A stretch of 64,000 nucleotides of DNA from Acidovorax soli (GTDB lineage Bacteria; Pseudomonadota; Gammaproteobacteria; Burkholderiales; Burkholderiaceae_C): positions 310,001 through 374,000 of the forward strand of contig NZ_JACHLK010000004.1 of assembly GCF_014207955.1 (NCBI RefSeq), given 5' to 3'. The notes beneath the pieces are model-generated. The model was not told the origin of the DNA, ran no database searches, and was given only the letters and a program-made list of their open reading frames with translations. A program made the position numbers and the translations under genes. How positions within the stretch are numbered: the stretch's first letter is position 1; each line of letters opens with the position of its first letter. Below, in pieces: positions 17,588-26,081 of this stretch.

Positions 17588-17860
17588 ATGCCGCCCTTGG
17601 ACATCAACGGTTGCCCGGTGGAAGTCGGCACAACGGTCCGGATCCTTTCCCTTTCCGGCCAGTGGTTCGATGATTTGCCGGCAGATGAACGGGACGACGT
17701 TCAGTCGATGATCGGCGAAGTATTCACCGTCGAGGAGATCGACAAGTACGGCCAGCCGTGGGTGCGCAAATCCTGGCCCAACGAGGCCGAGGGCCGGTGC
17801 CACTCCCATTCGGTTGCGCTGGAGCCGCACGAGATGGCGGTGGTGCAAAATTCTGCCTAG
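17588..17860 (+). CDS. small conserved protein of unknown function
   Basis: A 90-residue protein, acidic and without signal peptide or helices. It contains VEVGTTVRILSLS, a predicted beta segment, then QSMIGEVFTVEEIDKYGQPWVRKSW, and a His-rich end near CHSHSVALEPHEM. It resembles short SH3/KOW-like hypothetical proteins of proteobacteria in layout. It stands alone between two orphan genes. A start at 17588 gives the compact domain. Confidence 0.62.
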   Translation: MPPLDINGCPVEVGTTVRILSLSGQWFDDLPADERDDVQSMIGEVFTVEEIDKYGQPWVRKSWPNEAEGRCHSHSVALEPHEMAVVQNSA

Positions 17861-17961
17861 CGTTTCGCTGCGCAGCCCCCAGAAGAAACCTGTGTCCAAA
17901 GTATCCACTCGCCGCATCCATCCCGCAGGGGCCGCACAGCACATTGCGCGGGGCTGAACTG

Positions 17962-18375
17962 ATGCAAGAGCGCCGGGACGTCTATGCGTACTTTTGGGTC
18001 GAGGGCTACTTTGTCTCCCACGCCGACATATCGGCTCGCCTTGGCCTCACGCCAAGCTCCACCCGCAGCCTTGGCGAGCAAGGACGCTACGGTGCACCGG
18101 CACGGGCCAACGGGTGGGAGCTGCTGAGCCCGCTGGCGCGTGGGGAGGGGCTTCTTCAAGACTACCTTGACTCGCTCCTGGATCTTTTGGAGAGTCGCGC
18201 AGCCGCTGTTCGCGAGCTGGCTTCCGACTACTCCGCTGGCATCAACTGTGTCGGGTACTACCACGGTGCCAACCCCGGCCTGCACCTGTCCCGCCGATTG
18301 ATCGCGCGCCTGGCCGCACTGAATTTGCCAGTGGACTTTGACCTGTACAACTACGGTCACGACCGGACTGCGTGA
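17962..18375 (+). CDS. DUF4279 domain protein
   Basis: A 137-residue soluble protein of the DUF4279 type: an N-terminal YAYFWVEGYFVSHADIS strand-helix, LGLTPSSTRSLGEQGR, the WELLSPL strand, a helix of about 35 residues (DSLLDLLESRAAAVREL), then HLSRRLIARLAALNLPVDFDLYN. DUF4279 is common in genomic patches rich in immunity-like genes, but no function is established. The start is the ATG at 17962; the open frame reaches further upstream but those residues do not resemble the family. Confidence 0.72.
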   Translation: MQERRDVYAYFWVEGYFVSHADISARLGLTPSSTRSLGEQGRYGAPARANGWELLSPLARGEGLLQDYLDSLLDLLESRAAAVRELASDYSAGINCVGYYHGANPGLHLSRRLIARLAALNLPVDFDLYNYGHDRTA

Positions 18376-18465
18376 CGCGCTGCGGCACCCGGCATCCGCA
18401 CGGACCGCAAGAGACGGCAAGCCGCCTTTGCCCGGCCAGAACCACTTCACCGAATGGCTCCAAGC

Positions 18466-18487
18466 GCCTAAGTTTCGCCTAAGTTTC
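18466..18487 (+). promoter_or_regulatory. 11-bp tandem direct repeat upstream of htrA, candidate OmpR-family regulator site
   Basis: GCCTAAGTTTC occurs twice without a gap (18466-18476, 18477-18487). An 11-base period with CTAAG half-sites is the layout of PmrA/QseB-type response-regulator sites. The repeat is 57 bases before the htrA start, and a response regulator of that type is encoded just after htrA. Confidence 0.6.
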
Positions 18488-18544
18488 CACCCAGAAACTG
18501 CCTTCCATCACAGCAAATCCCTTGCTAGGAAAGGCAGATTCACC

Positions 18545-20077
18545 ATGGATACCTCCAGCTTTGTCGCATCCACTCCCCGCCGCCTGATCGCCGCGCTGGT
18601 GGCCGCAGGGGCCCTGGGCGCCGCGAGCGTCGGGCTCATCAGCGGGCACCAGGCGCGGGCCTCGGCACCCGCGCCGGCGCCCGTGGTGGCGCAACAGGCC
18701 GCGCTGCCCGCGGGCGTGGCGCTGCCCAGCTTTGCGCAGATCACCGCGCAGAACGGCCCGGCCGTGGTCAACATCAGCGTGACGGGCAGCACCCGCGGCG
18801 CCTCCCTGAACGGCGACGACGATGACGAGCAGCCCACCGCGCGCCAGCAAAAGCGCCAGGCGCCCGGCCTGGACCCCGATGATCCGTTCTACGAATTCTT
18901 CCGCCGCTTCGGCGTGCCCGGTGCGGGTGGTGGTGCGCAGCCCAATGTGCCCACGCATGGCCAGGGCTCGGGCTTCATCGTCAGCCCCGATGGGCTGGTG
19001 CTGACCAATGCCCACGTGGTCAAGGGCGCGAGCGATGTCACCGTCAAGCTCACCGACCGGCGCGAGTTCCGCGCCAAGGTGCTGGGCGCCGACCCCAAGA
19101 CCGATGTGGCCGTGCTCAAGATCGACGCCAAGAACCTGCCCACGGTGCGCCTGGGCAGCACGCGGGACCTGCAGGTGGGCGAATGGGTGCTGGCCATCGG
19201 CTCGCCCTTCGGCTTCGAGAACAGCGTGACGGCCGGCGTGGTCAGCGCCAAGGGCCGCTCGCTGCCCGACGACAGCCTGGTGCCCTTCATCCAGACCGAT
19301 GTGGCGGTGAACCCCGGTAACTCGGGCGGCCCGCTGTTCAACGGGCGTGGCGAGGTGGTGGGCATCAACTCGCAGATCTACAGCCGCTCGGGTGGCTACC
19401 AGGGCGTGTCGTTCGCCATCCCGATCGAGCTGGCCGACAAGATCAAGTCGCAGATCGTCGCCACCGGCAAGGTGCGCCATGCGCAGCTGGGCGTGGCCGT
19501 ACAGGAGGTGAACCAGGCGTTTGCCGAGTCCTTCCAGCTCGACAGGCCCGAAGGCGCGCTGGTGGCCAGCGTCACCAAGGACAGCCCGGCCGACAAGGCC
19601 GGCCTGCAGGCGGGCGATGTGATCCGCCAGGTGGACGGCCAGCCCATCGTGGCCTCGGGCGACCTGCCGGCCTGGGTGGGCCAGGCGCAGCCCGGGCAAA
19701 AGGCGCGCCTGTCGGTATGGCGCCAGGGCAAGCCCGTGGAGCTGACCGCCACCCTGGGCGATGCCAGCGACAAGGGCAAGGCCGTGGCCAAAGCCGACGA
19801 AGCCGTGGGCAAGGGCCAACTGGGCCTGTCGCTGCGCCCGCTGGACGCCGATGAACGCCGCGAGACGGGCCTGGGCGCGGGCCTGGTGATCGAGCAGGCC
19901 CGCGGCCCGGCCGCCGCCGCCGGCGTGCAGCCCGGCGACGTGCTGCTGGCCATCAACGGCGCGCCGGCCAAGGACATCGAGCAGGTGCGCGCGGCCATGG
20001 CCAAGGCGGGAAAATCTGTCGCTTTGCTCATCGAGCGCAATGGCGACAAGATTTTTGTCCCCGTCCGTCTGGGTTGA
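18545..20077 (+). CDS. periplasmic serine protease/chaperone of the DegP/HtrA (Do) family
   Basis: A 510-residue envelope quality-control protease. An N-terminal signal anchor (about residues 12-33, ending near QARAS) is followed by the trypsin-like domain with the full triad: His157 (TNAHVV), Asp187 (KTDVAVLKID), Ser260 (GNSGGPLF). Two PDZ domains follow (about 310-395, with SPADKAGLQAGDVI, and 415-505, with AAGVQPGDVLLAINGAP). An acidic linker (about 88-105) precedes the protease. It is followed by a terminator and then by a two-component system; the paired boxes upstream suggest that system controls it. MucD-like is the nearest match. Confidence 0.93.
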   Translation: MDTSSFVASTPRRLIAALVAAGALGAASVGLISGHQARASAPAPAPVVAQQAALPAGVALPSFAQITAQNGPAVVNISVTGSTRGASLNGDDDDEQPTARQQKRQAPGLDPDDPFYEFFRRFGVPGAGGGAQPNVPTHGQGSGFIVSPDGLVLTNAHVVKGASDVTVKLTDRREFRAKVLGADPKTDVAVLKIDAKNLPTVRLGSTRDLQVGEWVLAIGSPFGFENSVTAGVVSAKGRSLPDDSLVPFIQTDVAVNPGNSGGPLFNGRGEVVGINSQIYSRSGGYQGVSFAIPIELADKIKSQIVATGKVRHAQLGVAVQEVNQAFAESFQLDRPEGALVASVTKDSPADKAGLQAGDVIRQVDGQPIVASGDLPAWVGQAQPGQKARLSVWRQGKPVELTATLGDASDKGKAVAKADEAVGKGQLGLSLRPLDADERRETGLGAGLVIEQARGPAAAAGVQPGDVLLAINGAPAKDIEQVRAAMAKAGKSVALLIERNGDKIFVPVRLG

Positions 20078-20093
20078 TCGCTCCCGCGTGAAA

Positions 20094-20119
20094 GGGGCTG
20101 CTTCGGCGGCCCCTTTTTT
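20094..20119 (+). terminator. intrinsic terminator of htrA
   Basis: An eight-base stem (one G-T wobble) with a stable TTCG tetraloop (20094-20101 pairing with 20106-20113) is followed by six T. It starts 17 bases after the htrA stop and separates it from the response regulator gene. Confidence 0.9.
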
Positions 20120-20149
20120 CATCCATTCTTTCGCTATGCTTGCCGCACC

Positions 20150-20809
20150 ATGCGACTGCTGCTCGTTGAAGACGACCCCATGATCGGCGAGGCCGTGCAG
20201 GACCTGCTGCGCGCCGAAGGCTATGCCGTGGACTGGGTGCGCGATGGCGATGCCGCCGACACAGCCCTGCGCGCCAATGCCTACGACCTGGTGATGCTGG
20301 ACCTGGGCCTGCCCAAGCGCGACGGCATCGCCGTGCTGCGCGATCTGCGCACACGCAAGGACCGCACGCCCGTGCTGGTGGCCACCGCGCGCGACGCCGT
20401 GGCCCAGCGCATCGAGGGGCTGGACGCCGGGGCCGACGACTACGTGCTCAAGCCCTATGACCTCGACGAGCTGCTGGCCCGCATCCGCGCGCTGCTGCGC
20501 CGCGCCGCGGGCCGGGCCGAGCCGGTGTACGAGCACAAGGGCGTGAGCATCAACCCCAGCACGCGCGAGGCCAGCGTGAACGGTGTGCCCGTTGTGCTCT
20601 CGGGCCGCGAATGGGCGGTGCTGGAGCCCCTGCTCGCGCGCCCGGGCCTGGTGCTGTCGCGCCAGCAGCTCGAAGACAAGCTCTACGGCTGGGGCGACGA
20701 GGTCAGCAGCAATGCGGTGGAGGTGTATATCCACGGGCTGCGCAAGAAGCTGGGGGCCGACATTCTGCTCAACGTGCGCGGGGTCGGCTACCTCGTACCG
20801 AAAGCATGA
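20150..20809 (+). CDS. OmpR-family response regulator (QseB/PmrA-like)
   Basis: A 219-residue two-component regulator. Receiver domain, residues 1-115: acidic pair Asp8/Asp9, phosphoacceptor Asp51 in VMLDLGLP, Lys101 in VLKPYD. A winged-helix DNA-binding domain follows (about 125-219, with LSGREWAVLEPLL and VEVYIHGLRKKLG). A TATGCT box at 20135-20140 ends only nine bases before the ATG, and no ribosome site is seen, so the message may be nearly leaderless. The stop overlaps the kinase start (ATGA). A likely target is the CTAAG tandem site before htrA. Confidence 0.92.
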   Translation: MRLLLVEDDPMIGEAVQDLLRAEGYAVDWVRDGDAADTALRANAYDLVMLDLGLPKRDGIAVLRDLRTRKDRTPVLVATARDAVAQRIEGLDAGADDYVLKPYDLDELLARIRALLRRAAGRAEPVYEHKGVSINPSTREASVNGVPVVLSGREWAVLEPLLARPGLVLSRQQLEDKLYGWGDEVSSNAVEVYIHGLRKKLGADILLNVRGVGYLVPKA

Positions 20810-22197
20810 CGGTGACGACCACCACGCAGCCCAGGTCCTGGCGCACGGCGCTGCTGCCGCGCTCGCTGCGCGCGCAGCTGCTGGTCTTTCTGCTCGCGGC
20901 CATCCTGCTCGCGGGCGCGGTGCAGGGCGCGCTGGCCTACCGCAGCGCGCTGGACGAGGCCGACACCCTGTTCGACTACCACATGCAGCAGACCGCGCTG
21001 GCCCTGCGCTCGGGCCTGCCGCCCGACATGCGCGAGCTGGGCCAGGGCCTCTCGGGCGAAGACGAGAACCACGAATTCATCGTGCAGGTGTGGACCAACG
21101 AGGGCCTGCGCATCTTTGAATCGGCCGTGGGAGCGGCGCTGCCGCAGATTGCCGTGCTGGGCTTCACCAACGTGCAGGCGCGCGGCGGCACCTACCGCGT
21201 GTTCTCGCTGCAGACGCGCGCCCAGGTCATCCAGGTGGCGCAGAACATGGCCGTGCGCAGTGGTATGGCGCGCACCCTGGCCCTGCGCACGCTAGCCCCG
21301 CTGGCGGTGATGGCGCCGCTGCTGGTGCTGGCCGTGTGGTGGGGCGTGAGCCGCTCGCTCGCCCCCGTGGAGCGCGTGCGCCGCCAGCTCGCGCGCCGCC
21401 AGGCCGACGACCTCTCGCCGGTGAGCGACGAAGAACTGCCCGACGAAGTACAGCCCCTGGTGACCGAACTCAACCTGCTGTTCGAGCGCGTGCAGGGTGC
21501 CTTCGCCGCGCAACAGCACTTCGTGGCCGACGCCGCGCACGAACTGCGCTCCCCCCTGGCCGCGCTGCGCCTGCAGCTGCAGGGCCTTCAGCGCGCAGGC
21601 CAAGACGACGCGGCGCGCGCCGTAGCGGTGGAACGCCTGTCCGCCGGCATCGACCGCGCCACGCGCCTGGTGGAACAACTGCTCACCCTGGCCCGGCAAG
21701 AGGCCGCCGGTGCCGCCAGCCCCAGCGATGTAGTGGACCTGCGCGCCGTGGCCCAGCTCGCCCTGGCCGACGCCGCCCCCGCGGCCCAGGCGCGCGGCAT
21801 GGACATGGGCCTGCTCGACTCCGAGGCCGCGCCCATCCCCGGCCGCCCCGAAGCCCTGCGCATGCTGGTGCGCAACCTGCTCGACAACGCCGTCAAGTAC
21901 ACGCCCGAAGGCGGCCAGGTGGACCTGCAGATCCAGCGTGCCGCCGATGGCGCGGTGGAACTGGTGGTCGAAGACAGCGGCCCGGGCATCGCTCCTGAAC
22001 ACCGCGAGCGCGTGATGCAGCGCTTTGTGCGCGAAACCGCCACCGCCGACAGCGCCCCGGGCAGCGGCCTGGGCCTGGCCATCGTGCAGGCCATCGCCCA
22101 GGCGCATGGCGCCACGGTGGCGCTGGATGCTTCCGCGCGGCTGGGTGGGTTGCGGGTGGTGGTGCGGTTTCCCGCGGCGGCTGCTTCCGTCGCATAG
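20806..22197 (+). CDS. sensor histidine kinase, partner of the preceding regulator
   Basis: A 463-residue inner-membrane kinase. TM1 is at about residues 22-45, a periplasmic sensor spans about 46-155, and TM2 is at about 160-182, followed by a HAMP-like linker. The phosphoacceptor is His245 in ADAAHELRSPL. The ATPase domain contains LLDNAVKYTP (N box), EDSGPGI (G1) and SGLGLAIVQ (G2). The ATG at 20806 overlaps the regulator stop by four bases. The layout resembles QseC/PmrB-type kinases; the signal is unknown. Confidence 0.92.
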   Translation: MTVTTTTQPRSWRTALLPRSLRAQLLVFLLAAILLAGAVQGALAYRSALDEADTLFDYHMQQTALALRSGLPPDMRELGQGLSGEDENHEFIVQVWTNEGLRIFESAVGAALPQIAVLGFTNVQARGGTYRVFSLQTRAQVIQVAQNMAVRSGMARTLALRTLAPLAVMAPLLVLAVWWGVSRSLAPVERVRRQLARRQADDLSPVSDEELPDEVQPLVTELNLLFERVQGAFAAQQHFVADAAHELRSPLAALRLQLQGLQRAGQDDAARAVAVERLSAGIDRATRLVEQLLTLARQEAAGAASPSDVVDLRAVAQLALADAAPAAQARGMDMGLLDSEAAPIPGRPEALRMLVRNLLDNAVKYTPEGGQVDLQIQRAADGAVELVVEDSGPGIAPEHRERVMQRFVRETATADSAPGSGLGLAIVQAIAQAHGATVALDASARLGGLRVVVRFPAAAASVA

Positions 22198-22260
22198 GCA
22201 GCAGCCACGGCGGCTGCATGGCCCCACAATGCGCCTCAACATCAAAGGGGGCTGCATCGT

Positions 22261-23253
22261 ATGAACTTCATCGTGTTGGGCGCAGGCGCCATTGGCTGCT
22301 ATGTGGGTGGGCGCCTGGCGGCGCAAGGCCAGAACGTCTGCCTGGTGGGCCGCCCCCACGCCATGGAGCCTCTGGCACGCGAGGGCCTCACCGTCACCGA
22401 CCTCGACGGCTACCGCGCCCTCGTGCCCGCCGCGCAGTTGCGCCTGGCCGGCACCTTGGCCGAGGCCGCGCCCGGGCCCGATACCGTGATTCTGCTCTGC
22501 GTGAAAAGCGGTGCCACCGAAAGCGCTGCGCGCGAGCTGGCCGCCGCGTGTGCGCCCGGCACGCCCGTCATCTCGCTGCAGAACGGCGTGGACAACGTGG
22601 CCCGCATCGCAGCACAGGCCCCCGCCTTGAAGGCCCTGGCCGGCATGGTGCCCTACAACGTGGTGCTGCGCGGCGCCCAGGTGCACCGCGCCACGGCCGG
22701 CGCCATCCAGCTGCAGCGCGATGCCGCCACCGAGCCCGTGGCCGCAGTCTTCAACGCCGCCGGCCTGGCCACTGCGCTGCCCGAAGACATCCGCGCCGTG
22801 CAGTGGGGCAAGCTGCTGCTCAACCTGAACAACCCGGTCAACGCCCTGTCCAACCTGCCGTTGCGCGAAGAACTGCTCGACCGCGACTGCCGCCAGGTTT
22901 TTGCCGCCCTGCAGACCGAGGCCCTGGGCGCGATGGCACGCGCCGGCATCACCCCCGCGCAGGTGACCGCCGTATCGCCCCAGATGCTGCCCAAGGTCAT
23001 GCGCCTGCCCAACTGGCTCTTCACCCGCCTGGCCAAGCGCATGCTGCAGATCGACGCGAGCGCCCGCTCCTCCATGTGGGATGACCTGGAAGCCGGCCGC
23101 GTGACCGAGATCGATGCGATCTGCGGCGCGGTGGTGCGCCTGGCCGCGCAGCATGGGGCGCAGGCGCCGCTGAGTAGGCGGATGTGCGAGCTGCTCAGTG
23201 GGCCGCGGTTGCGGTTGACGGGGGTGGAGATGAAGAGGGCGCTGGGGCTCTGA
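22261..23253 (+). CDS. 2-dehydropantoate 2-reductase family protein
   Basis: A 330-residue ketopantoate reductase-like NADPH enzyme. The Rossmann motif GAGAIGCYVGGRL lies at residues 7-19, CVKSGAT corresponds to the coenzyme-proximal loop, ISLQNGVDN is the catalytic-cleft signature, and GKLLLNLNNPVNAL carries the catalytic Lys with substrate-binding Asn residues. The C-terminal helical domain ends in a TEIDAICGAVV segment and a basic tail. PanE is one candidate for pantothenate synthesis, but many paralogues reduce other 2-oxo acids, and no pantothenate gene is nearby. Confidence 0.82.
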   Translation: MNFIVLGAGAIGCYVGGRLAAQGQNVCLVGRPHAMEPLAREGLTVTDLDGYRALVPAAQLRLAGTLAEAAPGPDTVILLCVKSGATESAARELAAACAPGTPVISLQNGVDNVARIAAQAPALKALAGMVPYNVVLRGAQVHRATAGAIQLQRDAATEPVAAVFNAAGLATALPEDIRAVQWGKLLLNLNNPVNALSNLPLREELLDRDCRQVFAALQTEALGAMARAGITPAQVTAVSPQMLPKVMRLPNWLFTRLAKRMLQIDASARSSMWDDLEAGRVTEIDAICGAVVRLAAQHGAQAPLSRRMCELLSGPRLRLTGVEMKRALGL

Positions 23254-23464
23254 CGATGTCCAGTCGCAAGAGGCATTTCGATCTTTCGTAGTCGATGGCA
23301 TGGCGGCCTGGTGACCAGATTCATGCGCTGCGCATGACCAGCCCGCCGCGTTCGGCCATAACCGGGTTGGAGCCCCTGCCCTTCTCCACTACGATGGTTG
23401 CCATCGCACGCAGTTGGTGCCTCTGCCGCTGCTGCAATCCGGTCGCACCCCTTGCGAGAAGCCC

Positions 23465-24256
23465 ATGATCCGTTTTCTGTTCGTGTTGGCCCTGTGCTGC
23501 ATGCCGCTGCTCGCATCGGCTGCAGACATCACCATCTCCTGCATCGGCCCCGAGTCCGACGACTGTCCTGTGGCCGTCGATGTGGTGCTGCACAGGGAGA
23601 CATTCGTTGCCTCGTTTGACCAGCGCGCAGCAGACGGCAAGTGGTTGCAGCGCCAGGAGGTCTTCTGGTGCAAGGGCATGGGTGTCGACAGCCCGTACCG
23701 CTGGCTGCATCCCGCGTGGGGCATCTGCGAACCGACGGGCACCTTTCGCACCCTGAATGGTGAATTCACCAAGCGGCAGCTGGCAGAGAACGGGGTCAGT
23801 TTCTCGACCCGGCAGGTGCAGGCACGGTGCGAGCCCGGCGACCTCTCCAGGCCGTCGTGCGGACCGACCGTGTGGCCGCCGACCAATGAACGGTTGCGCC
23901 TGTCCTGTATCGGGCCGGACACCGATGACTGCCCGGTGGCGGTCGACGTGAAGCTGCAGGGCGACGGGCTGCTCGCCACCGTCTCCACAGAGCCCGGCGG
24001 GGGTGGCCAACGGTCCTTCTTCGAATGGTGCACCGGCTTCTCGATCACCGGCGATGCGCCCCTGCGATGGTGGGCCTCCAAGGGCTTTCCGTGCCTCTTG
24101 TGGGGGACCTCCCGGCCGCTCAACGGCGAACTGACCAAGCGCCAGTTGGCCGACGCCTATGCCATGTTTGAAACCCGCACCGTCGAGGCGGTGTGCCAGT
24201 TCGGAGGCTCCGGGCTGACCAGCAGGCAGCCGGCTTGCACCAAGGTGCAGCGCTAG
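23465..24256 (+). CDS. secreted protein with internally duplicated unknown domain
   Basis: A 263-residue protein I do not recognise. Residues 1-19 form a signal peptide (MIRFLFVLALCCMPLLASA). The mature protein is two copies of one domain of about 120 residues. Copy 1 begins SCIGPESDDCPVAVDV and ends around LNGEFTKRQLAENG; copy 2 begins SCIGPDTDDCPVAVDV and ends around LNGELTKRQLADAY. Each copy has four cysteines in matching positions, likely disulphide-bonded in the periplasm. The ATG at 23465 is preferred over the upstream GTG because it starts the signal peptide. Confidence 0.75.
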   Translation: MIRFLFVLALCCMPLLASAADITISCIGPESDDCPVAVDVVLHRETFVASFDQRAADGKWLQRQEVFWCKGMGVDSPYRWLHPAWGICEPTGTFRTLNGEFTKRQLAENGVSFSTRQVQARCEPGDLSRPSCGPTVWPPTNERLRLSCIGPDTDDCPVAVDVKLQGDGLLATVSTEPGGGGQRSFFEWCTGFSITGDAPLRWWASKGFPCLLWGTSRPLNGELTKRQLADAYAMFETRTVEAVCQFGGSGLTSRQPACTKVQR

Positions 24257-24389
24257 GGCGTGCCCCGGGCAGGTGCGTGGTAGCGATGGACTGCCAGAGT
24301 GCTGCGCCATCGAGCGCTGTCCTTCTGGCCAGCCTGGCCAGGCCGCAGGTGTGCATTCAGCGAACTCGACAGGGGCGGTGGCGCCGCCT

Positions 24390-25502
24390 TCAACGCGGCG
24401 TATAGCACTTGCCCCCCGCAATCGCCGCAGTGACGGCCAGCCCCAGGCTGGTCACATCGGGGTAGGACGATGCGGCCGCACTGTCCTCCAGCAGGCACAG
24501 GTGGTTGGCCTTGCGCACCAGCACCACCGGGCGCGGCATGCTGACGGCCCTGGAACTGTAGGTTCCCCAGTAGCCCACCAGCTCGCCGCTGGCGCTGGCT
24601 GCGCTGCGCAGGTCGGTGATCGAGAAGGCGCCGGCCAGGGGGCCCGTCATGGGGGTGCCCGGGCCGCTGCACTGCGCATTGCGGTAGCTGACCCCGCCAG
24701 CGCCTATCGACAGCGATGTCGGCGTGGCGTGGGAGACGCGCCACATGTCCGTGAGGGCGATCCCGTCCGGCGTCACGTTGCACTGGTCGCGTTCCCACTG
24801 CCCGTCGGCCAGGGCGCCCTCGGGCACGCAGCGCACGGCCACGGTGTCCACCACGGCGGCGGTGACCGTGCCTGCGCCATCGCGCACCACGCAGCCCAGC
24901 CCCTCGGGCCGAGTCTTCACCGTGACGGCATAGGCCGCACCGGCGGCCAGTGGTGTGGCAAAGGTGAAGCTGCCATCGGCCTGCAGGGCCAGGTCTTCGC
25001 TGCCGTTGCGCAGCACCACCGCCTGGCCCGCGGGCACGCCGCTGATGCTGCCTCCCAGGGTGTTGCGCTCGCCCGGCAGCACCACGCAATCGACCAGCAC
25101 CGAGGCGTTGGCCGTGGCCAGCGTGCCCGTGTTGCGCGCCACCGTGCAGCGCTGGCCCGTGGGCTGCGTCTTGACCGCGACCGCGTAGCTGCTGCCCAGC
25201 GGCCAGCTGGCCGCCGTTGAAACGAAGCCATTGGCGCTGACGATGAAGTCGTCTGCACCGTTGTTCTGCAGCACCAGGCTCTGGCCCGTGGCCAGCCCGG
25301 CCACCGAGATGCCCAGGGGCCGATAGTTCTCGCCGGGCGCCGGCGGTGTGGTGGTGTCGGGGCCGTCACTGCCGCCGCAGCCAGCCAGGACAAGGGCCGC
25401 GGCAAGCCCCAGTGGCGCAAGGCGCCAGGTCGCGGGAGAGGCCAGGATGGACAGACGGCAGGCAGCGCGGGGCGCACTGCAAATTGCAGCAGCAACGGGC
25501 AT
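24390..25502 (-). CDS. putative lipoprotein with tandem repeat domains
   Basis: A 370-residue envelope protein. The N-terminus has a hydrophobic segment ending in the lipobox LAGC (Cys at about residue 42) followed by GGSDG, which suggests lipidation. Two repeats of about 75 residues follow: VAGLATGQSLVLQNNG ... FIVSANGFVS ... YAVAVKTQPTGQRC, and ISGVPAGQAVVLRNGS ... LALQADGSFT ... YAVTVKTRPEGLGC. These look like short beta domains of Burkholderiales surface lipoproteins. The C-terminal 130 residues are unlike the repeats. A GAGGAG ribosome site precedes the ATG at 25500-25502. Confidence 0.78.
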   Translation of the reverse strand: MPVAAAICSAPRAACRLSILASPATWRLAPLGLAAALVLAGCGGSDGPDTTTPPAPGENYRPLGISVAGLATGQSLVLQNNGADDFIVSANGFVSTAASWPLGSSYAVAVKTQPTGQRCTVARNTGTLATANASVLVDCVVLPGERNTLGGSISGVPAGQAVVLRNGSEDLALQADGSFTFATPLAAGAAYAVTVKTRPEGLGCVVRDGAGTVTAAVVDTVAVRCVPEGALADGQWERDQCNVTPDGIALTDMWRVSHATPTSLSIGAGGVSYRNAQCSGPGTPMTGPLAGAFSITDLRSAASASGELVGYWGTYSSRAVSMPRPVVLVRKANHLCLLEDSAAASSYPDVTSLGLAVTAAIAGGKCYTPR

Positions 25503-25717
25503 GGAAAGCTCCTCTCGAAGTGGTGGACGCGTCGAACGCGCGTCACCTGGTTGGTGTGCTGTCAGTGTGTCGTTGAATGGCCGTGCAGGCGTGTGATGGG
25601 TGTCACCGGTACCGCGTGGGGCGACGCCGTCAACGTATCCAGATGTTCCGGGGCCACCTCTTTTGCGGGGTGCGTGTCGTGCTCCGTCGCAGCCCGGCGC
25701 CATCGGCTCGGGCGAAC

Positions 25718-25740
25718 GAGTGAGTGAATGAATGAGTGAG
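25718..25740. repeat. short tetranucleotide repeat (GAGT/GAAT)
   Basis: About six four-base units of GAGT or GAAT lie in the gap between a lipoprotein gene and a small membrane protein gene, ending 17 bases before the latter's ATG. It is imperfect, so slippage should be limited. Confidence 0.6.
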
Positions 25741-25757
25741 CGATACTGCACATCACC

Positions 25758-26039
25758 ATGAGCCTGTTGCATGCGCTTCGCCGCGACCGCACCCTGCCGC
25801 GCTGGCTGTCTCCTGCGCCATGGATGCGCACTACCGCCAAGGCCCTGTGGGCGGTCTTCAGCTGCCTGTTCGGCATGGGCTTGGCTGCGCTCGCCCCATT
25901 TGCGCCGTTCGGTGGCTTGCTGCTCGTGCTGGTGGGCGCTGCCATCGCCATGGATGGTGCTGAGGGCATCGGAGCGCGGCTCTACGGCGCGGCGTGGTTG
26001 CTTGCGGGCCTGGCCTTGCTGGCACGCCATTGGCTGTGA
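25758..26039 (+). CDS. small membrane protein of unknown function
   Basis: A 93-residue protein with a basic N-terminus and two or three hydrophobic segments (about residues 30-45, 50-66, 75-92: AALAPFAPFGGLLLVLVGAAIAM and YGAAWLLAGLALL). There is no known motif. Third-position GC is high as in neighbouring genes, which supports coding. The ATG at 25758 lies just after the GAGT/GAAT repeat. It is not in an evident operon. Confidence 0.58.
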   Translation: MSLLHALRRDRTLPRWLSPAPWMRTTAKALWAVFSCLFGMGLAALAPFAPFGGLLLVLVGAAIAMDGAEGIGARLYGAAWLLAGLALLARHWL

Positions 26040-26081
26040 TGCGCCTGCGCGCGCGCTGCCGTGCTGCCATTGCGACGGACG

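Noticed and set aside
25718..25740. Phase-variable promoter repeat
   Set aside because: Only about six imperfect units, with interruptions; too short and mixed to support slippage switching.
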